Positions 1-8,543 of a stretch of DNA of 64,000 nucleotides are shown one piece after another. The first letter of the stretch is position 1. Each line of letters starts with the position of its first letter. A program made the position numbers and the translations under genes. The notes under the pieces were generated by a model. It was not told the DNA's origin and searched no databases. It saw only the letters and a program-made list of their open reading frames with translations. Origin of the DNA: Sulfolobales archaeon (GTDB lineage: Archaea > Thermoproteota > Thermoprotei_A > Sulfolobales > AG1); the NCBI GenBank assembly GCA_038881635.1, contig JAVZPJ010000006.1, positions 21,010-85,009 on the forward strand, written 5' to 3'.

Positions 1-2
1 TA

Positions 3-1199
3 GGTCAGGTTCCTACTATTCTTCCAGAGGTTAGAGGAGAACTTGAGACACTACTTAGATGGGCTGATGAGATTAGAAGGCTTGGTGTGAGAGCTAACGC
101 TGATGTTCCTGAAGATGCTGAGATAGCTAGGAAGTTCGGTGCTGAGGGTATAGGTCTTCTCAGAATCGAGAGGATGTTCAGAAAACCTGAAAGACTTGAA
201 GTTCTTAGAAAGGTGATACTCTCCGAGACTAGGGAGGAGAGGGAGAGGTATATGAGAGAACTGGCTGGGATGATTAAAGGTGATTTCAAGGAGATGCTGA
301 GAATAATGGATGGACTGCCTGTAGTTATAAGACTCATTGATCCTCCGCTTCACGAATTTCTACCATCACCTGAAGAGATTTTAAAACAGATCTACGAGAC
401 CAGAGAAGAGCTCAGAGAAGCTGGTAGCAGAGGTGGAGATGTTAAGAATCTAGAGAATAAGATAAGAGAGCTTGAGAATCTCTATAGAAGGGTTACAGTA
501 CTTAAAGAGCATAATCCAATGCTAGGGCATAGAGGTGTTAGAGTAGGAGTCACGTATCCAGAGATATACTACTACCTAGCAAGAGCCATGTTAGAGGCTA
601 CTGCGGAGCTTATTAAAGAAGGCTATAAACCTCATCTAGAGATAATGATACCTCAGGTTGCTCATGTTAACGAGATAAGATATGTGAAGCAGAAAGCCAT
701 AATACCAGCTCTAGAAGATGTTGAGAGAGAATATGGAGTTAAGATCCCTGTGAAGATAGGGACAATGATCGAGACTGTGAGAGCTGCTCTAACAGCTGGA
801 GAGATAGCGAGAGAGGTTGACTTCTTCAGTTTCGGAACAAATGATCTCACTCAAGCAACATTTAGCTTCAGTAGAGATGATGCCGAGAACAAGTTCCTGC
901 CTCAATATCTGGATCTAGAGATCCTGAAGATAAATCCGTTTGAATCAATAGACGTAGATGGAGTAGGAAGACTTGTCGAGATAGGAACTAGAGAAGGTAA
1001 GAATGCTAATCCTAATCTTGAGGTAGGTGTGTGCGGAGAGCATGGAGGAGATCCGTCATCTATAGAATTCTTCTTCAGAGCAGGATTAGATTATGTGAGT
1101 GCATCGCCTTATAGAGTAGCTGTGGCAAGACTAGCCGCTGCTCAGGCAACTCTCAAGTACTCTAAAGGAGCTGAGGTTAAAAAGCTGGTAGGAGAGTAA
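3..1199 (+). CDS. ppdK: Pyruvate, phosphate dikinase, C-terminal part (5' truncated by window edge)
   Basis: The frame is open from the first base, so only the C-terminal PEP/pyruvate-binding TIM barrel (398 residues) is seen. The family interconverts pyruvate, ATP and Pi with PEP, AMP and PPi. Visible family motifs are IRLIDPPLHEF (about 318-352), MLGHRGVR (about 520), the substrate-binding GTMIET (about 760), FGTNDLTQ (about 835) and GVCGEHGG (about 1027-1050) carrying the catalytic Cys. The IRLIDPPLHEF and GHRG signatures fit PPDK better than PEP synthase. It ends in the usual ARLAAAQA helix. In archaea it serves gluconeogenesis or glycolysis, which suits the downstream glycogen cluster. 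The first Met at 87 is internal. Confidence 0.93.
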   Translation, partial: GQVPTILPEVRGELETLLRWADEIRRLGVRANADVPEDAEIARKFGAEGIGLLRIERMFRKPERLEVLRKVILSETREERERYMRELAGMIKGDFKEMLRIMDGLPVVIRLIDPPLHEFLPSPEEILKQIYETREELREAGSRGGDVKNLENKIRELENLYRRVTVLKEHNPMLGHRGVRVGVTYPEIYYYLARAMLEATAELIKEGYKPHLEIMIPQVAHVNEIRYVKQKAIIPALEDVEREYGVKIPVKIGTMIETVRAALTAGEIAREVDFFSFGTNDLTQATFSFSRDDAENKFLPQYLDLEILKINPFESIDVDGVGRLVEIGTREGKNANPNLEVGVCGEHGGDPSSIEFFFRAGLDYVSASPYRVAVARLAAAQATLKYSKGAEVKKLVGE

Positions 1200-1200
1200 C

Positions 1201-1215
1201 GGCTCTTCCTTTTTT
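1201..1215 (+). terminator. U-rich terminator candidate after ppdK
   Basis: A six-T run follows the ppdK stop within 10 bases, the usual form of a crenarchaeal terminator. There is no clear hairpin. About 190 bases from here to the next promoter hold nothing else recognisable. Confidence 0.35.
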
Positions 1216-1402
1216 CATTAATCAAAACCTGCTTCTCTCATGTTTTCAAGAATCAATTCTTGGATTTATCAGAATCCAGATCATAGTATAATCTAATGGA
1301 GAAGGATTTCTTCTGATTTCAATTAGTGGATACTGTGAAAAGGATCTGAGCTGAGTATTCTCTTATTAAAGGTGTGTAAGGTGTGTCATATTAATTTATG
1401 TG

Positions 1403-1416
1403 TAATACTATATATG
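1403..1416 (+). promoter_or_regulatory. TATA-like promoter of the sugar-nucleotide gene
   Basis: An AT-rich TATA-like element (core ACTATATAT) lies about 20-27 bases before the ATG at 1431, the spacing expected for an archaeal leaderless transcript. It supports 1431 over an in-frame ATG at 1398 that would lie upstream of this promoter. Confidence 0.45.
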
Positions 1417-1430
1417 GAGTGTTTATTGTT

Positions 1431-2666
1431 ATGATCAGATATGCTATTATTCCTCTAGGAGGTCTTGGTACTAGACTTTATCCTCTGACTGTTGAAACTT
1501 CTAAAGCTATGATAAGGTTTTTGAATAGACCTCTTATAGAGTTTATAATATACAAGCTCGCCTCTCAGGGTGTTAGAGAGATTTATCTTGGTGTGAGTGG
1601 TTACGTGAATTACAGGACTGTATATGATTATCTAGGGGAGGGTTATAGAGTAGCTGGAAAGTATAACATGCCTCAGTCTTTTAGAGTGAGATATCAGCCT
1701 CTTGAAGAGAGTGTTGGCAATGCTGATTCTGTTAGAATAGTTCTCGAGTACTATGACATAAGATCGCCTGTTCTAGTTGTTCAGGGTGATACGGTTTTCG
1801 ACTTAGAACTTGTGGATCTGTGGAGATATCATGTGGATAGAGAATCTTTTATGACAATAGCTTTGAAAGAGATCGAGAAAGTAGAGGATTTGAAAGAGTT
1901 TGGAGTTGCTATGATAGAGGATGATGGAAGGATCAGAGGCTTCGTGGAGAAGCCTCAGAAACCTGAAGAGATCCCTAGCAAGCTTGTTAACACAGGGATC
2001 TACCTGCTCTCGGAGGAGTTCAGATCATTCATATCATCTCCAAGGATTATGGATATGAGATCTAAGGGTTTAATGGATTTCGGCAGAGATATAATACCTC
2101 TACTAATAGCAAGCGGAGCAAGAGTTTATGGCTATAGCAAAGTCTCATACTGGTTTGACATAGGTAATCCTAAGAGATATCTAGAAGCCGTGTACTTCCT
2201 TCTAAAAGTTCTCTCTCTAGAAGAACTCGAGGTCACAGAAGTATGGAATGGAGTTAGATTTCAGGGGAAGAGTAGCAGGTCTAAATCTCTACATAGAGAG
2301 ATTATAAGGAAAGCTGAGGAGAAGAGGATCAAATTAGAGGGAGACATACTTATAGGGAGACATGTCTCGATAGGAGACTGGGTTGCGGTCAGAGATGCTG
2401 TCATAGATAACTATACTATTATAAGTGATGGAGCTGTTATAGAAGGATCTGTTATCATGGATAGATCATATATTGGTAGAGGGAGTCATATCATAAATAG
2501 CATTATAGGCAGGCATGTTAAGATAGGTAGTAACGTCTTCATAGAGGGTTCTGTCATAGGAGATGATGTTAAGATAGGAGATAACAGCAGAATTATTAAA
2601 AGCAAGATATGGCCTCATAGAGAGTTAGATCCCATGATAAGTATGGAGAATATAAGCTTTAAATAA
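1431..2666 (+). CDS. Sugar-phosphate nucleotidyltransferase with left-handed beta-helix domain
   Basis: A 411-residue NDP-sugar pyrophosphorylase-like enzyme, which joins a sugar-1-phosphate to an NTP. The N-terminal NTP_transferase domain starts with GGLGTRLYPLT (residues 10-20); VQGDTVF (about 120) and FVEKP (about 175) follow. From about residue 295 to the end are hexapeptide repeats ((I/V)GxxxxI type) forming a left-handed beta-helix as in GlgC/GlmU-type proteins. GH57 and a GT5 synthase follow at once, so it probably supplies ADP- or UDP-glucose for glycogen; mannose-1-phosphate guanylyltransferase is the alternative. ATG 1431 is preferred because residue 2 leads directly into the Rossmann strand and a TATA element sits upstream. 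Confidence 0.82.
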   Translation: MIRYAIIPLGGLGTRLYPLTVETSKAMIRFLNRPLIEFIIYKLASQGVREIYLGVSGYVNYRTVYDYLGEGYRVAGKYNMPQSFRVRYQPLEESVGNADSVRIVLEYYDIRSPVLVVQGDTVFDLELVDLWRYHVDRESFMTIALKEIEKVEDLKEFGVAMIEDDGRIRGFVEKPQKPEEIPSKLVNTGIYLLSEEFRSFISSPRIMDMRSKGLMDFGRDIIPLLIASGARVYGYSKVSYWFDIGNPKRYLEAVYFLLKVLSLEELEVTEVWNGVRFQGKSSRSKSLHREIIRKAEEKRIKLEGDILIGRHVSIGDWVAVRDAVIDNYTIISDGAVIEGSVIMDRSYIGRGSHIINSIIGRHVKIGSNVFIEGSVIGDDVKIGDNSRIIKSKIWPHRELDPMISMENISFK

Positions 2667-2699
2667 TCTGTAATCAAATACTCAGCTAAAGACTTAAAG

Positions 2700-3932
2700 G
2701 TGGTAGATTTGGTTTTAAATCTCGTGATGATGTTTGAAGCTCACCAGCCTTATAGAATTAAGAGTGAAATAGATCTATCTATAGAGGATCCCGATGAGCT
2801 AATTGATAGAGAGCTTGATAGACTGATAATAAATAGAGTTGTTGAGAAATGCTATAGTCCAGCACTAGATGTTATCAAGAAAAGTCTTTTAGAAGCCTCC
2901 GAAAGATATGGATGGAGATACTCTATAGGCATGAGCATATCAGGAACTCTCATAGAACAACTTGAGGAAACAAATCCTCAGGTTCTTGAGAAGATAAGAG
3001 AGCTTGTCTCATTAGATCTTTTAGAGATCGTTGCAGAACCTTACTATCATAGTCTGGCATCAGAACTTAGCAGAGAAGAGTTTGAACATCAGCTGGATTT
3101 CTCGAGAGAAGTTTTAAAGGAGAAGCTAGGAAGAGAACCTGTGGGAGCTGTTAATACAGAGCTTATATATAGGGATGAGATTGGATGTTGGATAGCTGAG
3201 AAGGGTTTTAGATATACTATTATAGAAGGTTCTGAAAGGATCTTCAGAGAGGATCCTAATCATATTTATTCTGGGGAGTGTGGTCTGAAGATTCTTGCTA
3301 GACATTATAGATTGAGTGATGATATAAGCTTTAGATTCAACTTAAGGTCATGGGATCAATATCCTCTCACAGCTGATAAATATGCTGAATGGATCTATAG
3401 ATCTCCTGGAGATCTCGTGGTAGTATATCTAGACTTCGAAACATTCGGAGAACATCATCCGAAAGAGAGTGGGATATTAGAGTTTTTAGAGTATCTACCT
3501 TTAGAACTTGGTAGAAGAGGTGTGAGAATCATAAGCCCCTCCCAAGCTATAGAGCTTTTCCAGCCTGCTGGATATGTGAAGACTGGTGAGACCTCTAGCT
3601 GGGCTGATACGTCTAAGGATCTTAGAGCTTGGCTGGGTAATAATCTTCAGCTGGCAGCTTTCAATCTATATAAAGATATAGGAGTTCGCGTTCTAAGATT
3701 AGGAGATGAAAAACTTGTTAGAATCTGGAGGATCCTGGGAGAAGCAGATCATTACCACTACATGTATTATGAACCTGGATCGGATTTTCCTGTTCATGAT
3801 TATTTCTCGTATCATGAGTCTCCTAGAAAAGCTTTTGAAAGCTACTTGAGAGCTCTGCTAGTGCTTTCCATGGCTCTTGAAAGAAAGAGGTTTGAGAAGA
3901 GAACTCGTAGAAAGAGTAGGCGAGCTAGTTGA
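2700..3932 (+). CDS. Glycoside hydrolase family 57 protein (alpha-glucan active)
   Basis: A 410-residue GH57 enzyme of the short, alpha-amylase-like class. All five GH57 conserved regions can be picked out: HQPY near residue 15, a GxSISG...EQ segment near 78, NTELIYRD near 150 with the nucleophile Glu, YLDFETFGEHHP near 245 with the acid/base Asp, and SSWADTSKDLRAWLGN near 300. It therefore should be catalytically competent on alpha-glucans: hydrolysis, transglycosylation or branching. No signal peptide, so cytoplasmic. GTG start directly after a TTAAAGG stretch. It lies between an NDP-sugar pyrophosphorylase and a glycogen synthase, which fits a role in glycogen trimming or branching. The exact specificity cannot be read from the sequence. 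Confidence 0.88.
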   Translation: MVDLVLNLVMMFEAHQPYRIKSEIDLSIEDPDELIDRELDRLIINRVVEKCYSPALDVIKKSLLEASERYGWRYSIGMSISGTLIEQLEETNPQVLEKIRELVSLDLLEIVAEPYYHSLASELSREEFEHQLDFSREVLKEKLGREPVGAVNTELIYRDEIGCWIAEKGFRYTIIEGSERIFREDPNHIYSGECGLKILARHYRLSDDISFRFNLRSWDQYPLTADKYAEWIYRSPGDLVVVYLDFETFGEHHPKESGILEFLEYLPLELGRRGVRIISPSQAIELFQPAGYVKTGETSSWADTSKDLRAWLGNNLQLAAFNLYKDIGVRVLRLGDEKLVRIWRILGEADHYHYMYYEPGSDFPVHDYFSYHESPRKAFESYLRALLVLSMALERKRFEKRTRRKSRRAS

Positions 3933-3947
3933 TCTGGGGGTTTGATT

Positions 3948-5558
3948 ATGTGGACCCCTCTAAATGTTAAGAGGGTTTGGATCTTCACATTCGAGTTAGA
4001 AGATCTAGCGAGAGTAGGAGGTCTAGGATCAGCTGTGAGAAGACATGTCGAGATTCTTGAGAGAGAAGGTTTTGATATCACGATCTTCATGCCTTCACAT
4101 GGAAGACACCTGTCTAATGATATTAGAGAGAGATATAGGCTAAGATTTGAGGAAAACTTCAGATGCTGCGGATCTAGACGTGGTATTGACGGTAGAGACT
4201 ACGGGTATTGTCTAGGTGCTTATACTGGGAGAATAAGCTCTGCAAAGCTGGTGCTCTTCATAGGACTCGACCCCTGGACAGGATCTATCATAGATAGATG
4301 GGAGATCTATGATAATTCTCCGGAGAAAGTCTCTCTATCAATCAGAGCTCTAAGATGCTGGCTTAACTACTCTAGAGAGAGACCAGACATAATCATAGGA
4401 AATGACTGGCATGGCGGTCTCATAGCTTCTGCGGCGAGGATATATCTAGAGGAGGAGAATCTCTCAATACCATACATATACTTCATACATCTACTCTCAT
4501 CTCAAGCCTTCCCCTATCACTATATATCTTCAGAATGGTCTGGTCTTCCAGATAGACCTATACCTCTCTGGAGGTTCTGGAGACATGAGAAAATCCATAT
4601 TAGAGATCTGTGGGATAGTCACAGAGGCTCTGTAGAGCTGTTTAACATAGATGTTGCAGATGCTATAGGATCTGTTAGCTATGGTTATATGAATGAGATT
4701 CTATCTAGAACTGATTACAGATACTCTCCTAAAGCATGTGTGATCTACAACACGACAGATTGGAATAGCAGAGATGTTGAAAGATATCTAGATACACTCT
4801 ATGGAGGGCATGATAGATGTGCTCTTAGATGGAGATTCTATCGAGATATGATCAGTAGAGCAGGACCTTGTATAGGTCATATAGAGCCTGACGGCTTTCT
4901 AATAGTATCCGGAGGAAGACTCACATGGCAGAAAGGTTTTGATATACTCCTGAAATCTCTAGAGTATCTAGATCCAAGATTTAAGATCTTGATCCTTGGA
5001 GTCAGAGTAGGTGATACAAATTACGAGAATTATCTGAAGAGCATTGCAGACAGATTTTTTGGCAGAGCTCTTATAACATGTAACAACATAGAGAAGATAG
5101 TGTATGAGACTTTTAATTATCTCGCCAATGTTGTCGTTGTCCCATCAAGATACGAGCCTTTTGGTTTAACCTCTGTAGAAGCTCAAGCTGTTGGAACTCC
5201 AGTGGTTATTTCAAGGATCCCAGGTCTTTCAGAAACTATCAGAGATCTCAGATTAAACCCCTCTGGAACAGGTCTAGCCTCAGAACCCGAGGATCCTAGG
5301 GATCTAGCCATAGCTATAAAGACTCTGGCTATTATAACACAATCTCTTGACTGCGGATCTAGAGATGCTATAAATGAGATTCCTGAGGTTAGTGTCAGAG
5401 ATCTTGTCAGAGCTAATCCTTCTATTATCGAGAAAATCAGAGAGAATTGCATAGATAATGTCAATAAAAACTTCCGAATAGAAGTGGTTGAAAACATGTT
5501 TAGAGAATGTATAGAAAAAGCAAGACTCTATGCCTACTACAGATCCTTCTCGTACTAG
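3948..5558 (+). CDS. Glycogen synthase-type glycosyltransferase (GT5 family)
   Basis: A 536-residue GT-B enzyme that extends alpha-1,4-glucan from an NDP-glucose. The N-terminal nucleotide/acceptor motif is RVGGLG near residue 25 (the family usually has KxGGL), followed by FMPSHGRH near 50. The C-terminal donor domain begins at GGRLTWQKGFD (about 325), and SRYEPFGLTSVEAQAVGTP (about 405) supplies the conserved E-x7-E region. ATG 3948 is chosen over TTG 3942 because a G-rich ribosome-binding stretch at 3935-3939 is better spaced for it. It is 15 bases after the GH57 gene, so co-transcription is likely. Known crenarchaeal homologues take ADP- or UDP-glucose. Confidence 0.86.
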   Translation: MWTPLNVKRVWIFTFELEDLARVGGLGSAVRRHVEILEREGFDITIFMPSHGRHLSNDIRERYRLRFEENFRCCGSRRGIDGRDYGYCLGAYTGRISSAKLVLFIGLDPWTGSIIDRWEIYDNSPEKVSLSIRALRCWLNYSRERPDIIIGNDWHGGLIASAARIYLEEENLSIPYIYFIHLLSSQAFPYHYISSEWSGLPDRPIPLWRFWRHEKIHIRDLWDSHRGSVELFNIDVADAIGSVSYGYMNEILSRTDYRYSPKACVIYNTTDWNSRDVERYLDTLYGGHDRCALRWRFYRDMISRAGPCIGHIEPDGFLIVSGGRLTWQKGFDILLKSLEYLDPRFKILILGVRVGDTNYENYLKSIADRFFGRALITCNNIEKIVYETFNYLANVVVVPSRYEPFGLTSVEAQAVGTPVVISRIPGLSETIRDLRLNPSGTGLASEPEDPRDLAIAIKTLAIITQSLDCGSRDAINEIPEVSVRDLVRANPSIIEKIRENCIDNVNKNFRIEVVENMFRECIEKARLYAYYRSFSY

Positions 5559-5560
5559 GA

Positions 5561-6913
5561 TTAGGATCTTCTTCTGATAAAATGTAGGACTACACTTAGC
5601 ACTAGTGCTATAGAGCCTATTAGGATGCCTGCTATGGTGTAGTTATAGTAGTCGCTCACAGCTCTCCTGAGATCACCTAGATCTAAAGATATTTTTGCAA
5701 CAGCTGCAGATAGATTCTCAGATCTACTTACAGCATCATTGATCTTCTGGGAGTACATATTAACATCAGAACTCAGACGCTCTATAGTATCATTCATGAG
5801 AGACAGACTATTGGATAGAGTGCTTCCTATGCTATTTATAAGTGCTGTTATATTTGACACTGTGTTCTGAAGCATCTGATTGCTTCTGACAACATATTTA
5901 AGCTCACCCATAGAGCCTGTGAGCCATAGGATCATATTTCTGATAAATCTCGGTCCATCAAATCTGCTTCCATAATATGATGAAGCTATAATAGGAACAC
6001 CTCCTCCCACAGGTGATGATCCTGATACTACTACTATTGAGTTGTTCAGATCACTCAGAATCTGTGCAGCGATCAAGGGATAGGATCCTTTCTCACCACT
6101 CTTATAAGCTCTCCCTCCAATCCCTTCCGGTGGTAGCTTGTACTCTGTTATAATACTATCAGGAGATGAGACAGCAATTATTTTTATATCGCTGTGATTA
6201 GCTAGGATCTGCTGATCTAGAGGATGCCATAGATCCTTTGAAACATCTCTGTATGCTATCACGCCAGGTCTGTACATCAGAATATCCTCCACGCCGAATG
6301 TTAAGAAGAGAAGATCGGAGCTCGGAGAAACTGTAGCTATGAGTCTGTATGGTGCTCCAGCATTTCTAACAGGATCTTCAATGCTCACATAGTCTAGAGC
6401 AAGACTTGAATTTATATATCCTAGAACCTTGTTAACCTCATTAATAACACTCTCACCATCGCCATAATCTCCTGTTCCAGCTATCCAGAGAGCTTTAGAA
6501 CCTTGAGAAAGATAGTTTCTCAAAGCTTCTAGCTCGCTGTCTGTGAAGACATATCCAGGACTGATCTGGGGTATTATAATCAGATCTACTCCTAAATCAG
6601 TTAGAGTCATAATCCTTCCATCAGAGGTTCTAAAACCACTGAGATCCCCGAATAGAAGTGTTGAGAGGATTTTAACAGATGCTGGTAGCATACTTGCTTG
6701 ACTCTCATTACTCAGCAGAATATACACGCTACCATCATAGATCTCTTTAACCAGTATATCCAACCCGCTAATATTCTGACCATGACTTAGATCTATTAGA
6801 ACACTATAGCTATAACCCCTCTCATCTCCAGCTCTCACGATGGCGGATATCTCAGATACCGAGGCTATTGATATTAATAATAGTATTAACCCAGCGATCT
6901 TTCTATGATCCAT
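5561..6913 (-). CDS. Membrane-anchored extracytoplasmic protein with coiled-coil stalk
   Basis: 450 residues, family not recognised. Residues 1-28 form a signal peptide. The ectodomain (about 30-335) alternates beta strands and Rossmann-like segments; DSELEALRNYLSQGSKALW near 130 resembles the glutamine-amidotransferase/ThuA-like fold of DUF4350-type proteins, without a clear catalytic triad. Residues about 345-420 are a heptad-patterned, Asn/Ser-rich coiled coil with many N-x-S/T sequons, then one TM helix (about 424-444) and a basic RRRS tail. The layout suggests a surface protein projected by a stalk through the S-layer. It converges with the glycogen cluster, ending 3 bases after it, and has its own promoter region at 6914-7000. 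Confidence 0.6.
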   Translation of the reverse strand: MDHRKIAGLILLLISIASVSEISAIVRAGDERGYSYSVLIDLSHGQNISGLDILVKEIYDGSVYILLSNESQASMLPASVKILSTLLFGDLSGFRTSDGRIMTLTDLGVDLIIIPQISPGYVFTDSELEALRNYLSQGSKALWIAGTGDYGDGESVINEVNKVLGYINSSLALDYVSIEDPVRNAGAPYRLIATVSPSSDLLFLTFGVEDILMYRPGVIAYRDVSKDLWHPLDQQILANHSDIKIIAVSSPDSIITEYKLPPEGIGGRAYKSGEKGSYPLIAAQILSDLNNSIVVVSGSSPVGGGVPIIASSYYGSRFDGPRFIRNMILWLTGSMGELKYVVRSNQMLQNTVSNITALINSIGSTLSNSLSLMNDTIERLSSDVNMYSQKINDAVSRSENLSAAVAKISLDLGDLRRAVSDYYNYTIAGILIGSIALVLSVVLHFIRRRS

Positions 6914-7127
6914 TTATCACTTCACCAAATACATTTTGTTGAGGAGTATTTTAAGTTCCTAGGCTTTGAGGAGGTTTTGAAAGTCTTCTGGATGATATGT
7001 TCTCTGTCTAAGAGACTCGAGAATTGGAAGAAGAGATAATAAGATATCTTAAGATTAAATATAAACTTACATAAGAGCTGAACTTCTAATAAATTCTTAG
7101 GTATTGGGAGCAGTCCAGGGATCGAAT

Positions 7128-7850
7128 ATGGATGTGAGGAGGAAAAGGCTTAAAATACTTGTGGATATATGGAGTATGATTTTGGAGAGAAGAGATCTCT
7201 CTAGAGAAGAACTTATAGAGATTCTTAGAAGAGAATATGAGAGGAACAATGTAGAACCTTTTAGAGGAGTTTCTAAGTCTCAGGATCTCTATGAGAAGGA
7301 TCTTATATCGCTCTACCTCGTAGGATTATACGGGCTGGGTTTGGAAAGCGAGATCTCAGATATTATTAGTAGGGTTCTAGAGCCTGAGAAGAAGTACGAG
7401 CAAGCATCAGAGATCCTCTTAAAATCTCAGAATATTGAAGAAGCTAGGGAGAATATTATAAATCTCTTCGGAAGGATTCCAGACTCATCTATTTTATCAA
7501 AGATCTTTCGTGTCGAGATTTTAAAACACTATCTAGGCTTTATAGAGGAGGATAGAATGGCTCGAATGCTCAGGATCATGTATAGAGCATTTCCGGAGGA
7601 GGAGGCTACTGTGAGAAGACTTAGCAAGTTCTATATAGCGTATAAAGTGGCGCAAGCTATTGCAAGAGGCGAGATCAGAGATTGGACTAGTAAGGAGATA
7701 CTTAAACAAGCTATAGCAGTAGAGTTGGAAGGTATAAGAGGTATTCCAGATGATGATTATATTGCTAAGATAGCTTCAATACTCTTCGGTGTTAAGAAAG
7801 ATATCTACACATCTATACTGAGAGTTAAGGGTGACAGGATCTCTAGGTAA
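7128..7850 (+). CDS. DUF2192 family protein, conserved in crenarchaea
   Basis: A soluble, mostly helical 240-residue protein that I match to the archaeal DUF2192 family from overall pattern: an N-terminal helical region with LEREDLSREEL-like charge pattern, a central YEKDLISLYLVGLYGLGL segment, and the C-terminal FYIAYKVAQAIARGEIRDW block. Function unknown. An in-frame TTG at 7104 precedes it, but ATG 7128 is preferred because family members begin near this point. No nucleotide-binding or metal-binding motif is visible. The next gene follows after 43 bases on the same strand. Confidence 0.6.
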   Translation: MDVRRKRLKILVDIWSMILERRDLSREELIEILRREYERNNVEPFRGVSKSQDLYEKDLISLYLVGLYGLGLESEISDIISRVLEPEKKYEQASEILLKSQNIEEARENIINLFGRIPDSSILSKIFRVEILKHYLGFIEEDRMARMLRIMYRAFPEEEATVRRLSKFYIAYKVAQAIARGEIRDWTSKEILKQAIAVELEGIRGIPDDDYIAKIASILFGVKKDIYTSILRVKGDRISR

Positions 7851-7893
7851 GTTTTTAATATCTTAGAAGAATAGATTATGAAGGTATGTTAGA

Positions 7894-8139
7894 TTGATAG
7901 ATACAGAGCTTGAGAAGAAATATGTTGTAAGCAAGAGAGGAAGGAAAATCCTTGTCGAGATAAGAAAGAGGAGAGATGGTAAGAGCATAATAGTTGTCGA
8001 GAAAACATTCAAGCATGTCTTCATGAAAGGAGATGAAGAGATGGAATGGAATCAAGAGTTTAAAGATGCTGAAGAGATAGAATACGAGAAGCTTCCAGCA
8101 GAGGTGCGAAGAGTATTATCTTCAGTAACAAGATACTGA
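7894..8139 (+). CDS. Small conserved basic/acidic protein, function unknown
   Basis: 81 residues, highly charged. The first half is basic beta-strand-like (KRGRKILVEIRKRRDGK near 13-29); the second half is acidic and helical, ending LPAEVRRVLSSVTRY. No family recognised. TTG start at 7894; no ATG is available because the nearby ATG at 7886 meets a stop at once. The stop at 8137 overlaps the first codons of the JAMM reading frame, so the two are translationally linked or, less likely, parts of one frameshifted product. Confidence 0.55.
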   Translation: MIDTELEKKYVVSKRGRKILVEIRKRRDGKSIIVVEKTFKHVFMKGDEEMEWNQEFKDAEEIEYEKLPAEVRRVLSSVTRY

Positions 8140-8531
8140 GGATAAGCTGGAGTGTTCTTAACAAGATCTTTAAAGAAGCTTCGAGAGATAGAGAGTCTTG
8201 CGGTCTTTTAGGAGGTCGTATAAGGGATTCAATATATGAAGCTACCCACATGATGTTTATTAAGAATATATCGGAGGATCCTAATACCTTTATAATGGAT
8301 CCTTTGGAGACTGTCAGAGGATTGAAAGCTTTGGAGGAGCAGGGATTAGAACTTGTAGGGATCTTCCATACCCATCTAGGGTATCCTCCGATCCCTAGTT
8401 TCAGAGATCTTGATGGTATGGATGGATGGCCTGTACCATGGCTTATAGTTGATCTTAGGAGTGGAGAGTATAGAGCATGGATTAAAAAAGACGGAAGACT
8501 AGATATGATAGGTATAGAACTGATAGTCTGA
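8136..8531 (+). CDS. JAMM/MPN+ metalloprotease (Mov34-like), start codon unclear
   Basis: A compact JAB1/MPN domain of about 131 residues. The zinc site is intact: HTH at 8379-8387 followed by the SFRD serine/aspartate pair (S-x-x-D), matching H-x-H-x(n)-S-x-x-D, and an upstream Glu candidate. The family removes ubiquitin-like proteins (SAMPs in archaea) or acts on sulfur-carrier proteins. The conserved N-terminal helix and the ESCGLLGG strand are encoded at 8148-8216, upstream of the first ATG (8250), yet no ATG, GTG or TTG occurs in frame between the stop at 8070 and 8250. CTG 8136, overlapping the stop of the preceding gene, is offered as the start. A -1 frameshift from the upstream gene is the alternative. 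Confidence 0.7.
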   Translation: MRISWSVLNKIFKEASRDRESCGLLGGRIRDSIYEATHMMFIKNISEDPNTFIMDPLETVRGLKALEEQGLELVGIFHTHLGYPPIPSFRDLDGMDGWPVPWLIVDLRSGEYRAWIKKDGRLDMIGIELIV

Positions 8532-8543
8532 GATGAAAACAGC

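Noticed and set aside
5183..5497. Open frame antisense to the GT5 gene
   Set aside because: Shadow of the real gene; no start signal, Ser/Arg-rich composition typical of antisense of AGA-rich genes.
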